Source of the DNA: Hymenobacter wooponensis
Lineage (GTDB): Bacteria; Bacteroidota; Bacteroidia; Cytophagales; Hymenobacteraceae
DNA length: 64,000 bases
Direction of reading: 5' to 3'
Assembly: GCF_004745865.1 (NCBI RefSeq)
Contig: NZ_SRKZ01000002.1
Coordinates: 124,001-188,000, forward strand
Shown here in pieces: positions 1 to 7,296 of this stretch (positions are counted from its first letter, which is position 1; every line of letters begins with the position of its first letter). The notes beneath the pieces are model-generated. The model saw nothing but the letters and a program-made list of their open reading frames with translations, searched no databases and had not been told where the DNA came from. The translations under genes and the position numbers were made by a program.

Positions 1-2
1 AA

Positions 3-128
3 GTGTTCATTGCCACCCGTCATATACGGTTCGCGCATAAGCGTAAGTCGGTTCTGTTTGTCGAAAGATAACACCCGAACGGTGGCCTTTGTGCCTTCTT
101 TAGCAAAAAATATTGTCCAAAGCCTATT
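3..128 (-). other. Open reading frame cut by the left window edge
   Basis: The minus strand is open from a TAA at 129-131 to the window edge, 42 codons. The translation looks protein-like (it contains FDKQNRLTLMREPYMTGGNE), but no ATG lies near its upstream end. It could be the start of a gene with an alternative start codon, or the remnant of one. I do not recognise a family; the FDKQNRL stretch is loosely like a YD-repeat. Nothing further is seen between 132 and 259. Confidence 0.25.
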
Positions 129-259
129 TTAACTAACGCTGTTAGCAAGACATGCATCATAAGCGGCTCCTTGCCTGAATAACTAGGCTATAAACATCTG
201 TTTTGCTATTTTCGGGCAGCCTCTATTCCCTCTAGGCCAGACTGCTACACCATTTGTTG

Positions 260-940
260 ATGCGCAACTTCTATCTCCTACTGGCCAGCGTGGCCTTTTC
301 CCACCAGCTCTCGGCTCAAACGGTAGCTCCCCGCCCTCAGCCCACCGACCGACTGCTGTTGAAGATAGCACCCCTTACTCTTTTTGACCCCAGCACCAGC
401 GCAGTATTGGTGGGCGCGGAGTTTCGGCCCATGCCTCGTATAGGCCTAGAGCTAGACTATGGGTTCCGGTTTACGCCACTGCGGCTATTCAGCTGGAACA
501 CTAAGAAGGAGAATATGCGCTATCAGAAGTTTAAGGCTGAGGCGCGCTACTATTTCCCGCGCACTGAGCAGAAACAGTGGTATATAGCTGCTGAGGGGTT
601 TTATGTTCCTGAGGAATACGACCTGGGCAAGGGCAACTTCTACCGTAACGGTGAGTTCAGGGCCTACGAGCGGGCACACATTGAAAAAACAATTGAGGGA
701 GGCGCTCTGAAAGCCGGCATGATGCGCCGACTAGGCCAGCGGTTCTGGCTGGATGCCGCTCTAGGCCTGGGTTTCCGGCGCATCGAAACCGAATACACTA
801 CCCAAAACGAGCACCCCGGCGACTACCTCTACGACGCGCCGGAGCAGAATTTCCTGAGCAAAACGCCCGACCCCGGGGTGCAGCGCAAAGTGCATCCAGC
901 CCTGGCCCTGCGCCTGGCCTACACGCTGCTGAAACGCTGA
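260..940 (+). CDS. Outer-membrane beta-barrel protein, unknown role
   Basis: The protein has 226 residues when started at the ATG at 260; two in-frame TTG codons just before it are less likely starts. Residues 1-20 form a signal peptide (MRNFYLLLASVAFSHQLSAQ). The rest alternates aromatic and polar residues in short strands, as in eight-to-ten-strand outer-membrane barrels of the Bacteroidota, and it ends in a strand close to the C-terminus (LALRLAYTLLKR). The region after the signal peptide (LLKIAPLTLFDPSTSAVLVGAEFR) resembles the DUF3575-type porin-like family. It stands alone, followed by an unrelated gene on the same strand 124 bases later. The function cannot be told from the sequence; the assignment to the outer membrane is an inference from the signal peptide and strand pattern. 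Confidence 0.75.
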   Translation: MRNFYLLLASVAFSHQLSAQTVAPRPQPTDRLLLKIAPLTLFDPSTSAVLVGAEFRPMPRIGLELDYGFRFTPLRLFSWNTKKENMRYQKFKAEARYYFPRTEQKQWYIAAEGFYVPEEYDLGKGNFYRNGEFRAYERAHIEKTIEGGALKAGMMRRLGQRFWLDAALGLGFRRIETEYTTQNEHPGDYLYDAPEQNFLSKTPDPGVQRKVHPALALRLAYTLLKR

Positions 941-1064
941 TTTTATCTGGTGAAAATTAAGAGCTCCAGGACGCACTCTACTGCGCGTTTGGTGGGCGCC
1001 CGCAGCTTAACCGTAACTCGGTATTGCTGCGCCCGTAACTTGCGGCTTCATCTGTTGTTGCTGC

Positions 1065-2042
1065 ATGCCTTCTCCTTCCTCTTCCTGGCTCGACGCTCTC
1101 CCCCTTGATTTTTACGACCAGCTAGCTCACTGCCTGAGCTTGCACGGTATGGCCGCGGCCGAACTGCTCAGCCGGCCTAGCTCTGAATTTTCTCACCAGC
1201 TCCACCAGCTTACTGGCCTAGAGCAGGCCGACGTTCAGCGGTTGAACACCATTCAGGATCATACGGCGCTCCTCGAAGCCCTCCGTACTGAGCCGCTGGC
1301 CCTCTATCACCTGCTCCTGCTGGGCCGCCTGACGCTGGAGACATCCCTGGCTGTGCCCGTGCTGGCCTACGTGCAACAGCAAATGCACATTCAGGAGGAA
1401 CAGCTGATGGCGCTCAATACCTACTGCCTGGAACTTAGCGGGGCGTTTCTGACTACGTTGGAAGAGCACCTGCCCGCCCCGGCTGGGGCAGCCTCACTTG
1501 GGTTGCACCGCTTGCAGATTGAGGAGGTTTTTGCTCAGTACATAGCGCACATCCCGGCCCCCGTGCCGCCCGTTGCCAACCTGCGCCTTTCCGAGCCGCA
1601 GCTGCAGATGCTACGCCTGTCTTTGCTGCTCGTACACAGCCTACCGCAGACCGCCGACCACCCGTTTATGCGGGCCGTAGGCCAGTTGCAGAATCTGCAG
1701 CCGGAAGCACTAGAACCGTTGCTAGAACACTTAGGCCGCGCCCACGCCCAAGAGCAACTGTCGCTAACAATGCCCGAGCTGGTGCAGCTTTACCAGGGAA
1801 TGCAAGTGTGCGGTATGGTGTTCGTGTCGGATATTATGACGCGCATTGGGCTGGAGGAGCTGTTTCCGGTTCTCCCTACCGATACCGATCCTGCTACCAC
1901 GGAAGCCGCGCCCGCCAGTCACCGCCAAGCCGTGGGCGAGATGGTAACCGGCTTCACCCGCTGGGTGCAGCACACTTTCCCCGACGCTCCGGAAATTGCC
2001 AAAGCCCGCGAAGAAGTAATGGCCTTAGCTGACTTGCTCTAG
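1065..2042 (+). CDS. Hypothetical helical, leucine-rich protein
   Basis: This 325-residue protein is rich in Leu, Gln, Glu and His and is predicted by eye to be almost all alpha-helix. No signal peptide, membrane segment or catalytic motif is visible, so it is probably cytoplasmic. I do not recognise the family. A proline-rich linker (about residues 136-176) seems to separate two helical halves. Its stop codon is embedded in TAGGCC (2040-2045), the hexamer that is over-represented in this window. It converges on the HIRAN gene, whose stop lies 26 bases downstream on the other strand. Confidence 0.7.
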   Translation: MPSPSSSWLDALPLDFYDQLAHCLSLHGMAAAELLSRPSSEFSHQLHQLTGLEQADVQRLNTIQDHTALLEALRTEPLALYHLLLLGRLTLETSLAVPVLAYVQQQMHIQEEQLMALNTYCLELSGAFLTTLEEHLPAPAGAASLGLHRLQIEEVFAQYIAHIPAPVPPVANLRLSEPQLQMLRLSLLLVHSLPQTADHPFMRAVGQLQNLQPEALEPLLEHLGRAHAQEQLSLTMPELVQLYQGMQVCGMVFVSDIMTRIGLEELFPVLPTDTDPATTEAAPASHRQAVGEMVTGFTRWVQHTFPDAPEIAKAREEVMALADLL

Positions 2043-2067
2043 GCCACCCTTCTCGCTTTAAATTGAC

Positions 2068-2403
2068 CTAGGCCCGCTCCAGGAGCACTTCAATCTCCAG
2101 GTGCAGCCAGTCCTCCTCCCACGCTTTGTGGGTGAGGCGAGCCACTACAGGGTAGCCGGCATCCAGCAAACGCGCTACAGTTTCGTTGCGGCCCTCGGGC
2201 AGATACCCGAGCCAGAAAGCGTTGGGGCCGGTGGTGTACACGCGCACCGCCCAGTCGTCGTAAGAGCTGTCGGGCTCCCGTTGGAGGGCCAGGGGCTGGT
2301 TGGGTTGCAGCTGGGGCTCAAGCTCACGTAGGCCAGTGCGGTGTGTGGTACCAGCTACCAGGCATTCCAACAAGATCAGAGGTTCGGGAGAAGACGTAGA
2401 CAT
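2068..2403 (-). CDS. Stand-alone HIRAN-domain protein
   Basis: Started at the ATG at 2403 the protein has 111 residues. It carries the hallmarks of a HIRAN domain: a central block reading LQREPDSSYDDWAVRVY, close to the family pattern of LxREPxNxxDxxAVxV, then a GYLPEG turn and an ALLDAGYPVVARL-like tail. HIRAN domains bind DNA ends in SNF2-type helicases such as HLTF, and also occur as small stand-alone proteins in bacteria whose role is not established. The gene is transcribed away from the DUF4268 gene at 2537, with a 133-base shared upstream region. A longer reading frame reaches to 2637 but would overlap that neighbour, so the internal ATG is preferred. Confidence 0.7.
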   Translation of the reverse strand: MSTSSPEPLILLECLVAGTTHRTGLRELEPQLQPNQPLALQREPDSSYDDWAVRVYTTGPNAFWLGYLPEGRNETVARLLDAGYPVVARLTHKAWEEDWLHLEIEVLLERA

Positions 2404-2536
2404 AGCGGAATAGGAAGTGAAGCCGTAAAATAACACCGGAACGAGCAGATCTGTCGCGCCTGCTGGCGGCGGGTACATGTAGCACTTCCCTCTACTCACC
2501 AAAACTGGCCTAGCTACGCTGGCGCCATTCTTTTCG

Positions 2537-2998
2537 ATGTACAGTAAAACTGAAGTTACCCAACTCCGCCAGGCCTTCTGGACCACCTTTGGGCAGTACA
2601 TGCAGCCCGTACCGTCCGCCGAAGGCATGCCCACCAACTGGATTAACTATAAGACGGGCCTCAAGCACGTGTACTTCCGCATGCACGCCGATGGCCGCCA
2701 CGCCACCATCGGCATTGAGCTTACTCATCCTGATGCCGGAATCCGGGAGCTGTTTTTTGAGCAATTTGAAGCTCTGAAGCTCGTGCTGCACGAAACCCTG
2801 AACGAACAGTGGATCTGGGAGCCTGCCGTGGAAGATGCCAACGGTCAAAGTATCAGCCGGATTTACCAGGAGCTGCGCCCCGTCAACCTGTTCAACCGCG
2901 ACGACTGGCCTAGGCTCATCTCCTTCTTCAAACCACGCATTATGGCCTTGGATGAGTTCTGGAGCACTGCACAATATGCATTTGACGAGCTACGCTAA
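2537..2998 (+). CDS. DUF4268 domain-containing protein
   Basis: The 153-residue protein matches the stand-alone Bacteroidota form of DUF4268: an N-terminal TEVTQLRQAFWTTFGQYM helix, then NWINYKTGLKHVYFRM, a beta-rich middle with IGIEL, and a C-terminal helix ending in FFKPRIMALDEFW. DUF4268 is also found fused to nuclease-like domains, and its biochemical activity is not established. No signal or membrane segment is seen. It is divergent from the HIRAN gene and is followed by a strong hairpin at 3013-3048. Whether the HIRAN and DUF4268 proteins work together is not shown by the sequence. Confidence 0.8.
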   Translation: MYSKTEVTQLRQAFWTTFGQYMQPVPSAEGMPTNWINYKTGLKHVYFRMHADGRHATIGIELTHPDAGIRELFFEQFEALKLVLHETLNEQWIWEPAVEDANGQSISRIYQELRPVNLFNRDDWPRLISFFKPRIMALDEFWSTAQYAFDELR

Positions 2999-3012
2999 CG
3001 TTCTCAGATAGA

Positions 3013-3048
3013 TAAAGCGGCCTTCCTTAGTTAAGGAAGGCCGCTTTA
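3013..3048. terminator. Bidirectional hairpin terminator
   Basis: A perfect 17-bp inverted repeat (TAAAGCGGCCTTCCTTA and its complement, two bases between) lies between two convergent genes (stops at 2998 and 3052). The A/T-rich ends give short U tracts in both directions. Confidence 0.8.
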
Positions 3049-3051
3049 TAT

Positions 3052-3489
3052 TTAGCTCTGGTTGCCGCTCTTACTGCCTTGGCTGGTGCTTTCGCCACCT
3101 TCGCTCTGCGGGCCTTTACTAGTGTGCGAAGTTTGGGCGCTGGGCGTGCGTAGCTGCGGCTCGCGGCTCTGAGCCGCGCCAGTGGTACCGCCCTCATTCG
3201 AGCCCATCACGTTGCTTTCCTTGACCTCGTCGAGGGAGTGGTAGCGGCCGCCGTTGTTGCCACCCGAGCCGGCTATGGTTTTGGCAATGCCGTCGGTTGA
3301 GCCACTATCGGCCTCGCTGTCGGGAACAAACCGGCCGTCGCCAGTGCGGCTACGCTCGTGGTGGCCTAGATTGGGGTTAGGGCCCTCCTGCCCCATCTCA
3401 ATGCCTTCTTTGCGATACTCCTCCTTGTCATGCTCCCGGCGCTCCTGCCGCCGCGACTCGGCGTTTTCGTGCTTTTCGTTAGTGCTCAT
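3052..3489 (-). CDS. Disordered hydrophilic protein, unknown role
   Basis: The 145-residue product is almost free of hydrophobic residues. Residues 1-32 are a charged helix-forming segment (EKHENAESRRQERREHDKEE), and the rest is rich in Gly, Ser, Thr, Gln and Asn with no predicted fold. Such composition is typical of hydrophilin or stress-related proteins, but I can name no family. No signal peptide is seen. It faces the DUF4268 gene and shares the hairpin at 3013-3048 as its terminator. Confidence 0.6.
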   Translation of the reverse strand: MSTNEKHENAESRRQERREHDKEEYRKEGIEMGQEGPNPNLGHHERSRTGDGRFVPDSEADSGSTDGIAKTIAGSGGNNGGRYHSLDEVKESNVMGSNEGGTTGAAQSREPQLRTPSAQTSHTSKGPQSEGGESTSQGSKSGNQS

Positions 3490-3703
3490 AGCTCAGTAGA
3501 TTAGAATGGAAATCAACTGTATACGAGCGGCGTTTCTGGGTTTGTTATGCTTGAGCAGTAAACTACTAGAGAGTAGCATTCAAACAATGTGCTTCGGCTG
3601 TGTAGCCCGGCTGATTACATCCTACTTACATTCATCCATTCTTTCGTATATAGCAGTCTGTTCGCCTTACCACCAACTATTTCCCACTTCCTTTCTATCC
3701 ATT

Positions 3704-4135
3704 ATGAAAAAGGTTTCTCTGCTGCTCAGCTTCGTGCTGGCTACCAGTGCCGCGTATGCACAGCAATCTATTCCTAAATACCTCATGCTTGTGCGGGAGG
3801 GCGCGGAGGTTTCCAATACTACTTCTTATCCATCCCTGACGGTCATCGAGCCTGATGGCTCCTTCAAGACGGAGGAGTTCCGGTTATTTGGCTGGACGGT
3901 TCCCAAGAAGACGGTCAACGCATCCATCACCCAAGCCGCCGCCATCGACTCTAGTAGCCTAACCCAGCGCCGGGCGCGTTACACGCGCAACTTGGTATAT
4001 CAGGCAGAAATCAAGAAGATAAACGAGTTGAGTTCTAATGGTTGGGTGCTGATCAACACCTTGCAGGAAGGCACCACTGTGAAGTACATGTTCCGCAAGG
4101 AATTTCCGGTCAAGGATGCCGCCATGGTTAAGTAG
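3704..4135 (+). CDS. Secreted hypothetical protein
   Basis: The ATG at 3704 gives 143 residues starting with a clear signal peptide (MKKVSLLLSFVLATSAAYAQ, cut after AYA). The reading frame is open to 3506, but the extension would bury the signal peptide, so 3704 is the likely start. The mature part has a short beta-rich half and a helical RRARYTRNLVYQAEIKKINEL segment, followed by GWVLINTLQEGTTVKYMFRKEF. This resembles small periplasmic proteins seen beside each other in Hymenobacter, but no named domain is recognised. Transcription ends at the 29-bp hairpin just downstream. Confidence 0.7.
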   Translation: MKKVSLLLSFVLATSAAYAQQSIPKYLMLVREGAEVSNTTSYPSLTVIEPDGSFKTEEFRLFGWTVPKKTVNASITQAAAIDSSSLTQRRARYTRNLVYQAEIKKINELSSNGWVLINTLQEGTTVKYMFRKEFPVKDAAMVK

Positions 4136-4141
4136 AGATTA

Positions 4142-4205
4142 ACGAACCTATTAAACAACTGCGCCGCTCCAATACTGGAGCGGCGCAGTTGTTTAATAGG
4201 TTCGT
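4142..4205. terminator. Very long perfect hairpin between convergent genes
   Basis: Arms 4142-4170 and 4177-4205 are perfectly complementary over 29 bp around a 6-base loop (AATACT). It lies 6 bases after the stop of the plus-strand gene and 30 bases from the stop of the minus-strand gene, so it can end both transcripts. It has no proper U tract; the A/T-rich middle of the arms may serve in its place. Confidence 0.75.
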
Positions 4206-4235
4206 CGAGTAGCCGTTAAACCGCTCTAGACCCGT

Positions 4236-4829
4236 TCAATCAACACCCAGATCCATAGAGAAACTATCCGTAAGTTTGATTTCCGGCACATCAATACCGC
4301 ACTTAATAGCCGTGATGCCAATTACCACCCGTTGCACCTCATACAGGCTAGCGGGAGCAGAAAGCAGGTGCTGGTAGTTTTCGGATAGCAACCAATCCAC
4401 AAGGTCATTAACGGTGCAAGTGGCCCATTCTGGGGGATGCGTAGTTGGCATGACCGATGGCAGTAGCCGTTGCCACCAGCTTGTTAGCGGCCCAACAAGT
4501 GAGGCTGGCTCCGATATATCTGGCACAGCCAAATGCAGGCAGGTCTGTAGTTGCTGTTGTACCGCTTGGCGGTTTGATTCTGGCCACAATGTGCGGAGTA
4601 ACGTTGCGCCAGACGCTGCCTTGTCTTCAGCAGACAAGCACTGGAGTATCTGGCCTAGTAGACGAGTATGCGCCTCCGTGCGCGCGAAGCTTGGGTTACA
4701 GCCTAGTTGCTGGGAAAAGTAAGCCGCTACCTCGCCTACTCGCCCGAGAGTTTCTGCTACTGGGTCAGGAACCGGAAGATCGAAGAACTCTTCAAACGCT
4801 ACGAGTAGCTCAACTGAGTCGAGCCTCAT
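4236..4829 (-). CDS. Acyl-carrier-like protein with permuted halves
   Basis: The protein has 197 residues. Its N-terminus (MRLDSVELLVAFEEFFDLPV, then PDPVAETLGRVGEVAAYF) aligns without gaps to helices II-IV of acyl carrier protein, beginning exactly at the phosphopantetheine serine, which is Arg2 here. Its last 35 residues (EVQRVVIGITAIKCGIDVPE, then IKLTDSFSMDLGVD) match ACP helix I and the loop up to the aspartate just before that serine. The two halves are thus in swapped order and separated by about 120 residues of unknown fold. A TAA three codons upstream of the ATG excludes a longer N-terminus. No carrier-attachment serine is present. The resemblance to ACP is seen directly; a folded permuted domain is inference. 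No fatty-acid or polyketide genes are adjacent. Confidence 0.7.
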   Translation of the reverse strand: MRLDSVELLVAFEEFFDLPVPDPVAETLGRVGEVAAYFSQQLGCNPSFARTEAHTRLLGQILQCLSAEDKAASGATLLRTLWPESNRQAVQQQLQTCLHLAVPDISEPASLVGPLTSWWQRLLPSVMPTTHPPEWATCTVNDLVDWLLSENYQHLLSAPASLYEVQRVVIGITAIKCGIDVPEIKLTDSFSMDLGVD

Positions 4830-4855
4830 GAAGTGTTACTAGTATATCCCTTTGA

Positions 4856-5473
4856 TTAGTCAATTTCAGAATACAGCTTGCCTTTTCGGCGCCATCCTTG
4901 TGGGCCTTTTTCATATACCCATATATCCCATCCATCAAAGTAACTCACCGAAACTACTGCGCTTTTGTGGTCGCGTGAGAACAGCATTCCCCAAATCGCG
5001 AACCTACGATTTTGGCCGTATAGATGAAGTAGGGAGTCATAACGCTTATATTCTTCACTCGATTCTAGCCTTTTGTTATACTGGGCACCTAGTGCTGTCA
5101 GCGTATCCTTTGTAATTATATGCACCCAGTTTTGCGAGAACAGGCCAGGTTTAAACTTGAATTCTCTGGCTATCAGCAATTGATGTTGCATATAGCTTAA
5201 ATCAGCCAGCTTAAAATACTGACGCAAAGCATTATGTTGATCTGTTCCTGCACCAGACATCATAAACGCCTCTGTTTTTGTGAGTAGGTATGAGCTTGGC
5301 TGGTCTGACAGATATACTCTTACTCCTAATGTATCGAGTAATTGAGCAGGCACTAAAACGGATATAGGGCGTAATTCCTCGACGATGGTAGCAGCAAGTC
5401 GATACTGCAGAGCCTCTGGCACCTTTTGTCCATGGCAAGCAATAACTTTCCATAACATTAACCACCCTATCAT
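4856..5473 (-). CDS. Hypothetical protein, possibly exported
   Basis: From the ATG at 5473 the product has 205 residues; a GTG two codons upstream is the alternative. The first 16 residues (MIGWLMLWKVIACHGQ) are hydrophobic and could be a signal peptide, but they lack the usual positive start. The remainder is mixed helix and strand with aromatic stretches near the C-terminus (FDGWDIWVYEKGPQGWRRKG) that suggest a beta-sheet edge. I do not recognise a family. Base composition is more A/T-rich than the neighbours. The dehydrogenase gene upstream on the same strand has its own terminator at 5505-5537, so this gene probably has its own promoter. Confidence 0.55.
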   Translation of the reverse strand: MIGWLMLWKVIACHGQKVPEALQYRLAATIVEELRPISVLVPAQLLDTLGVRVYLSDQPSSYLLTKTEAFMMSGAGTDQHNALRQYFKLADLSYMQHQLLIAREFKFKPGLFSQNWVHIITKDTLTALGAQYNKRLESSEEYKRYDSLLHLYGQNRRFAIWGMLFSRDHKSAVVSVSYFDGWDIWVYEKGPQGWRRKGKLYSEID

Positions 5474-5504
5474 GAGCACGTTCTTCTTTGCAGTATAGAT
5501 AGAT

Positions 5505-5537
5505 AAAAACGGCCGCTCTGTTTCCAGAACGGCCGTT
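5505..5537 (-). terminator. Rho-independent terminator of the acyl-CoA dehydrogenase gene
   Basis: A 13-bp stem with one mismatch (AACGGCCGCTCTG against CAGAACGGCCGTT) is followed on the minus strand by five T residues (5505-5509). It sits 22 bases after the dehydrogenase stop. Confidence 0.8.
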
Positions 5538-5558
5538 ACAACTTAGCAAATAAGCAGC

Positions 5559-6791
5559 TTACTTGAACGCCTGAATCCCGGTGATATCAGCGCCGGTGAT
5601 AAGCAGGTGGATGTCGTGGGTGCCTTCGTAGGTCACTACGGATTCCAGGTTCATCATGTGACGCATGATGGGGTACTCACCCGTGATGCCCATGCCGCCG
5701 TGAATCTGACGGGCTTCGCGGGCAATTTCCAGGGCAATTTCTACGGAGTTACGCTTGGCCATCGAAATCTGGGCCGAGGTGGCTTTGCCTTCGTTCTTGA
5801 GCATGCCCAGGCGCCACACCATCAACTGAGCCTTCGTGATTTCGGTAATCATTTCGGCCAGCTTGCGCTGCTGGAGCTGGAAGGAGGCAATGGGCTTACC
5901 GAACTGCTCGCGCTGCAGCGAGTACTTCAACGCTGATTCGTAGCAGTCGATAGCGGCACCCAATGCGCCCCAGGCAATGCCGTAACGAGCCGAGTCGAGG
6001 CAGGAAAGCGGGCCTTTCAGGCCGTCGATGTTGGGCAGGATGTTTTCCTTGGGTATGCGCACATCTTCAAACACCAGCTCGCCGGTGATGCTGGCGCGGA
6101 GGCTCCACTTGTTGTGGATTTTGGGAGTGGTGAAGCCTTCCATGCCGCGCTCCACGATGACCCCGCGGATGCGGCCGGTGTCGTCCTTGGCCCACACCAC
6201 GGCCACCTGGCACTCAGGAGAGTTACTGATCCAGAGCTTGGCGCCGTTTAGCAGGTAGTAATCACCTTTATCCTCGATTTTGGTGATCATGCCGCCCGGG
6301 TTGGAGCCATGGTCGGGCTCGGTGAGTCCGAAGCAGCCGAGCCACTCACCGGAGGCCAGCTTGGGCAGGTACTTGCGGCGCTGCTCCTCGGAACCGTACT
6401 GGTAAATTGGGTACATAACCAGGGAGCCCTGCACCGAGGCCGTAGAGCGCATACCAGAGTCGCCGCGCTCAATCTCCTGCATAATCAGGCCGTAGCTGAT
6501 GTAGTCTAGGCCACCACCGCCATACTCCGTGGGGATAGTAGGCCCAAAAGCACCCACCTCGCCAAACTTGCGCACAATTTCCGAGGGGAAGTGTGCCTGC
6601 TGAGCCCATTGCTCAATGTTAGGTGAAATTTCCTTCTTCACGAAGTCGCGCATGCTCTGGCGGATGAGCTTGTGCTCCTCGGTCAGGAGACCGTCGATGT
6701 CGTAATAATCAGTAAAGCCAGCGGCATTCAGGGAGCCTTTGTTTTGCTGTACCTGAGCCTTGGGCGAGAGAACGTCAGCTTGCGAAGACAT
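5559..6791 (-). CDS. Glutaryl-CoA-dehydrogenase-like acyl-CoA dehydrogenase
   Basis: The 410-residue protein has the full acyl-CoA dehydrogenase fold: an N-terminal helical domain (about 35-150), a beta domain with the FAD-binding CFGLTEPDHGSNPGGM block, and a C-terminal helical domain with the ARQIHGGMGITGEYPIMRH block. The catalytic glutamate is within TYEGTHDIH (Glu at about 389), the arrangement of glutaryl-CoA dehydrogenase; the preceding NLESVV and following LITGADITG also match that subfamily. Such enzymes oxidise and decarboxylate glutaryl-CoA to crotonyl-CoA in lysine and tryptophan breakdown. It is transcribed alone, between terminators at 5505-5537 and 6877-6911. Substrate is inferred from subfamily resemblance; the acyl-CoA dehydrogenase call itself is firm. 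Confidence 0.9.
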   Translation of the reverse strand: MSSQADVLSPKAQVQQNKGSLNAAGFTDYYDIDGLLTEEHKLIRQSMRDFVKKEISPNIEQWAQQAHFPSEIVRKFGEVGAFGPTIPTEYGGGGLDYISYGLIMQEIERGDSGMRSTASVQGSLVMYPIYQYGSEEQRRKYLPKLASGEWLGCFGLTEPDHGSNPGGMITKIEDKGDYYLLNGAKLWISNSPECQVAVVWAKDDTGRIRGVIVERGMEGFTTPKIHNKWSLRASITGELVFEDVRIPKENILPNIDGLKGPLSCLDSARYGIAWGALGAAIDCYESALKYSLQREQFGKPIASFQLQQRKLAEMITEITKAQLMVWRLGMLKNEGKATSAQISMAKRNSVEIALEIAREARQIHGGMGITGEYPIMRHMMNLESVVTYEGTHDIHLLITGADITGIQAFK

Positions 6792-6876
6792 AGTAGGAAA
6801 GTGGGTGGGGTTATCTTTCCAAAGATAGGCATTTCAGCAAGGAACGCCGGCCCCCGCTCCCTACTGGCCTAGAGAC

Positions 6877-6911
6877 AAAAAACCCTGACCAGAAAGGGGG
6901 CTAGTCAGGGT
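6877..6911 (-). terminator. Minus-strand terminator with no known gene upstream
   Basis: An 8-bp stem (ACCCTGAC and its complement, 6882-6889 and 6904-6911) is followed on the minus strand by six T residues. It lies about 90 bases before the dehydrogenase ATG, so it either ends a short upstream transcript or acts as an attenuator in the dehydrogenase leader. Confidence 0.6.
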
Positions 6912-7296
6912 CTTGGGACACGAGGTGCGGGGGAAGAATGCCAGAACCGCCCTCCGATTTCGTGCCCGTCAAAAGCCAGGAGGCAGATTCCTGGCCGAAA
7001 AAGTCATGCAAAGCATTCGGCAAAGGTTATGCCGAAAAAATAGCTTCGCGCTAATTTTTATAAATAAAGTACCGTTTTTCGAGATTCAAAAACCCCTGCC
7101 GGTCAAATACCCTTATTGCACTAGTGTTGAGCTTAATTGTGGCAGAAAATATTGCTACCACTGTGGCGCGCCTTATTAAACCACTTGCCCTTTAAGAGCG
7201 TAAGCGCACTCCCTAAGTCACGTATTGTCAGCCTGCACCGATACAAAATTTTTCTTTGCGTAGTAGTGGTTACTACCCTGCTGCTACCACCTGTTT
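6912..7296 (-). other. Gap with candidate small structured RNA
   Basis: No gene is convincing here. Read on the minus strand and ending at the terminator 6877-6911, the part from about 7040 to 6912 holds two clear hairpins: TTCGGCA-TAACCTT-TGCCGAA and GCCAGGA-ATCTGCC-TCCTGGC, each with a 7-bp stem and 7-base loop. Together with the terminator this could be a small RNA of about 150-200 bases. I could match it to neither tmRNA, SRP RNA nor RNase P by their core motifs, and found no convincing promoter. The segment from 7050 to 7296 is the A/T-rich upstream region of the permease gene. Confidence 0.3.

Noticed and set aside
2403..2637. N-terminal extension of the HIRAN protein
   Set aside because: It would overlap the divergent DUF4268 gene, and the added residues do not match a domain.
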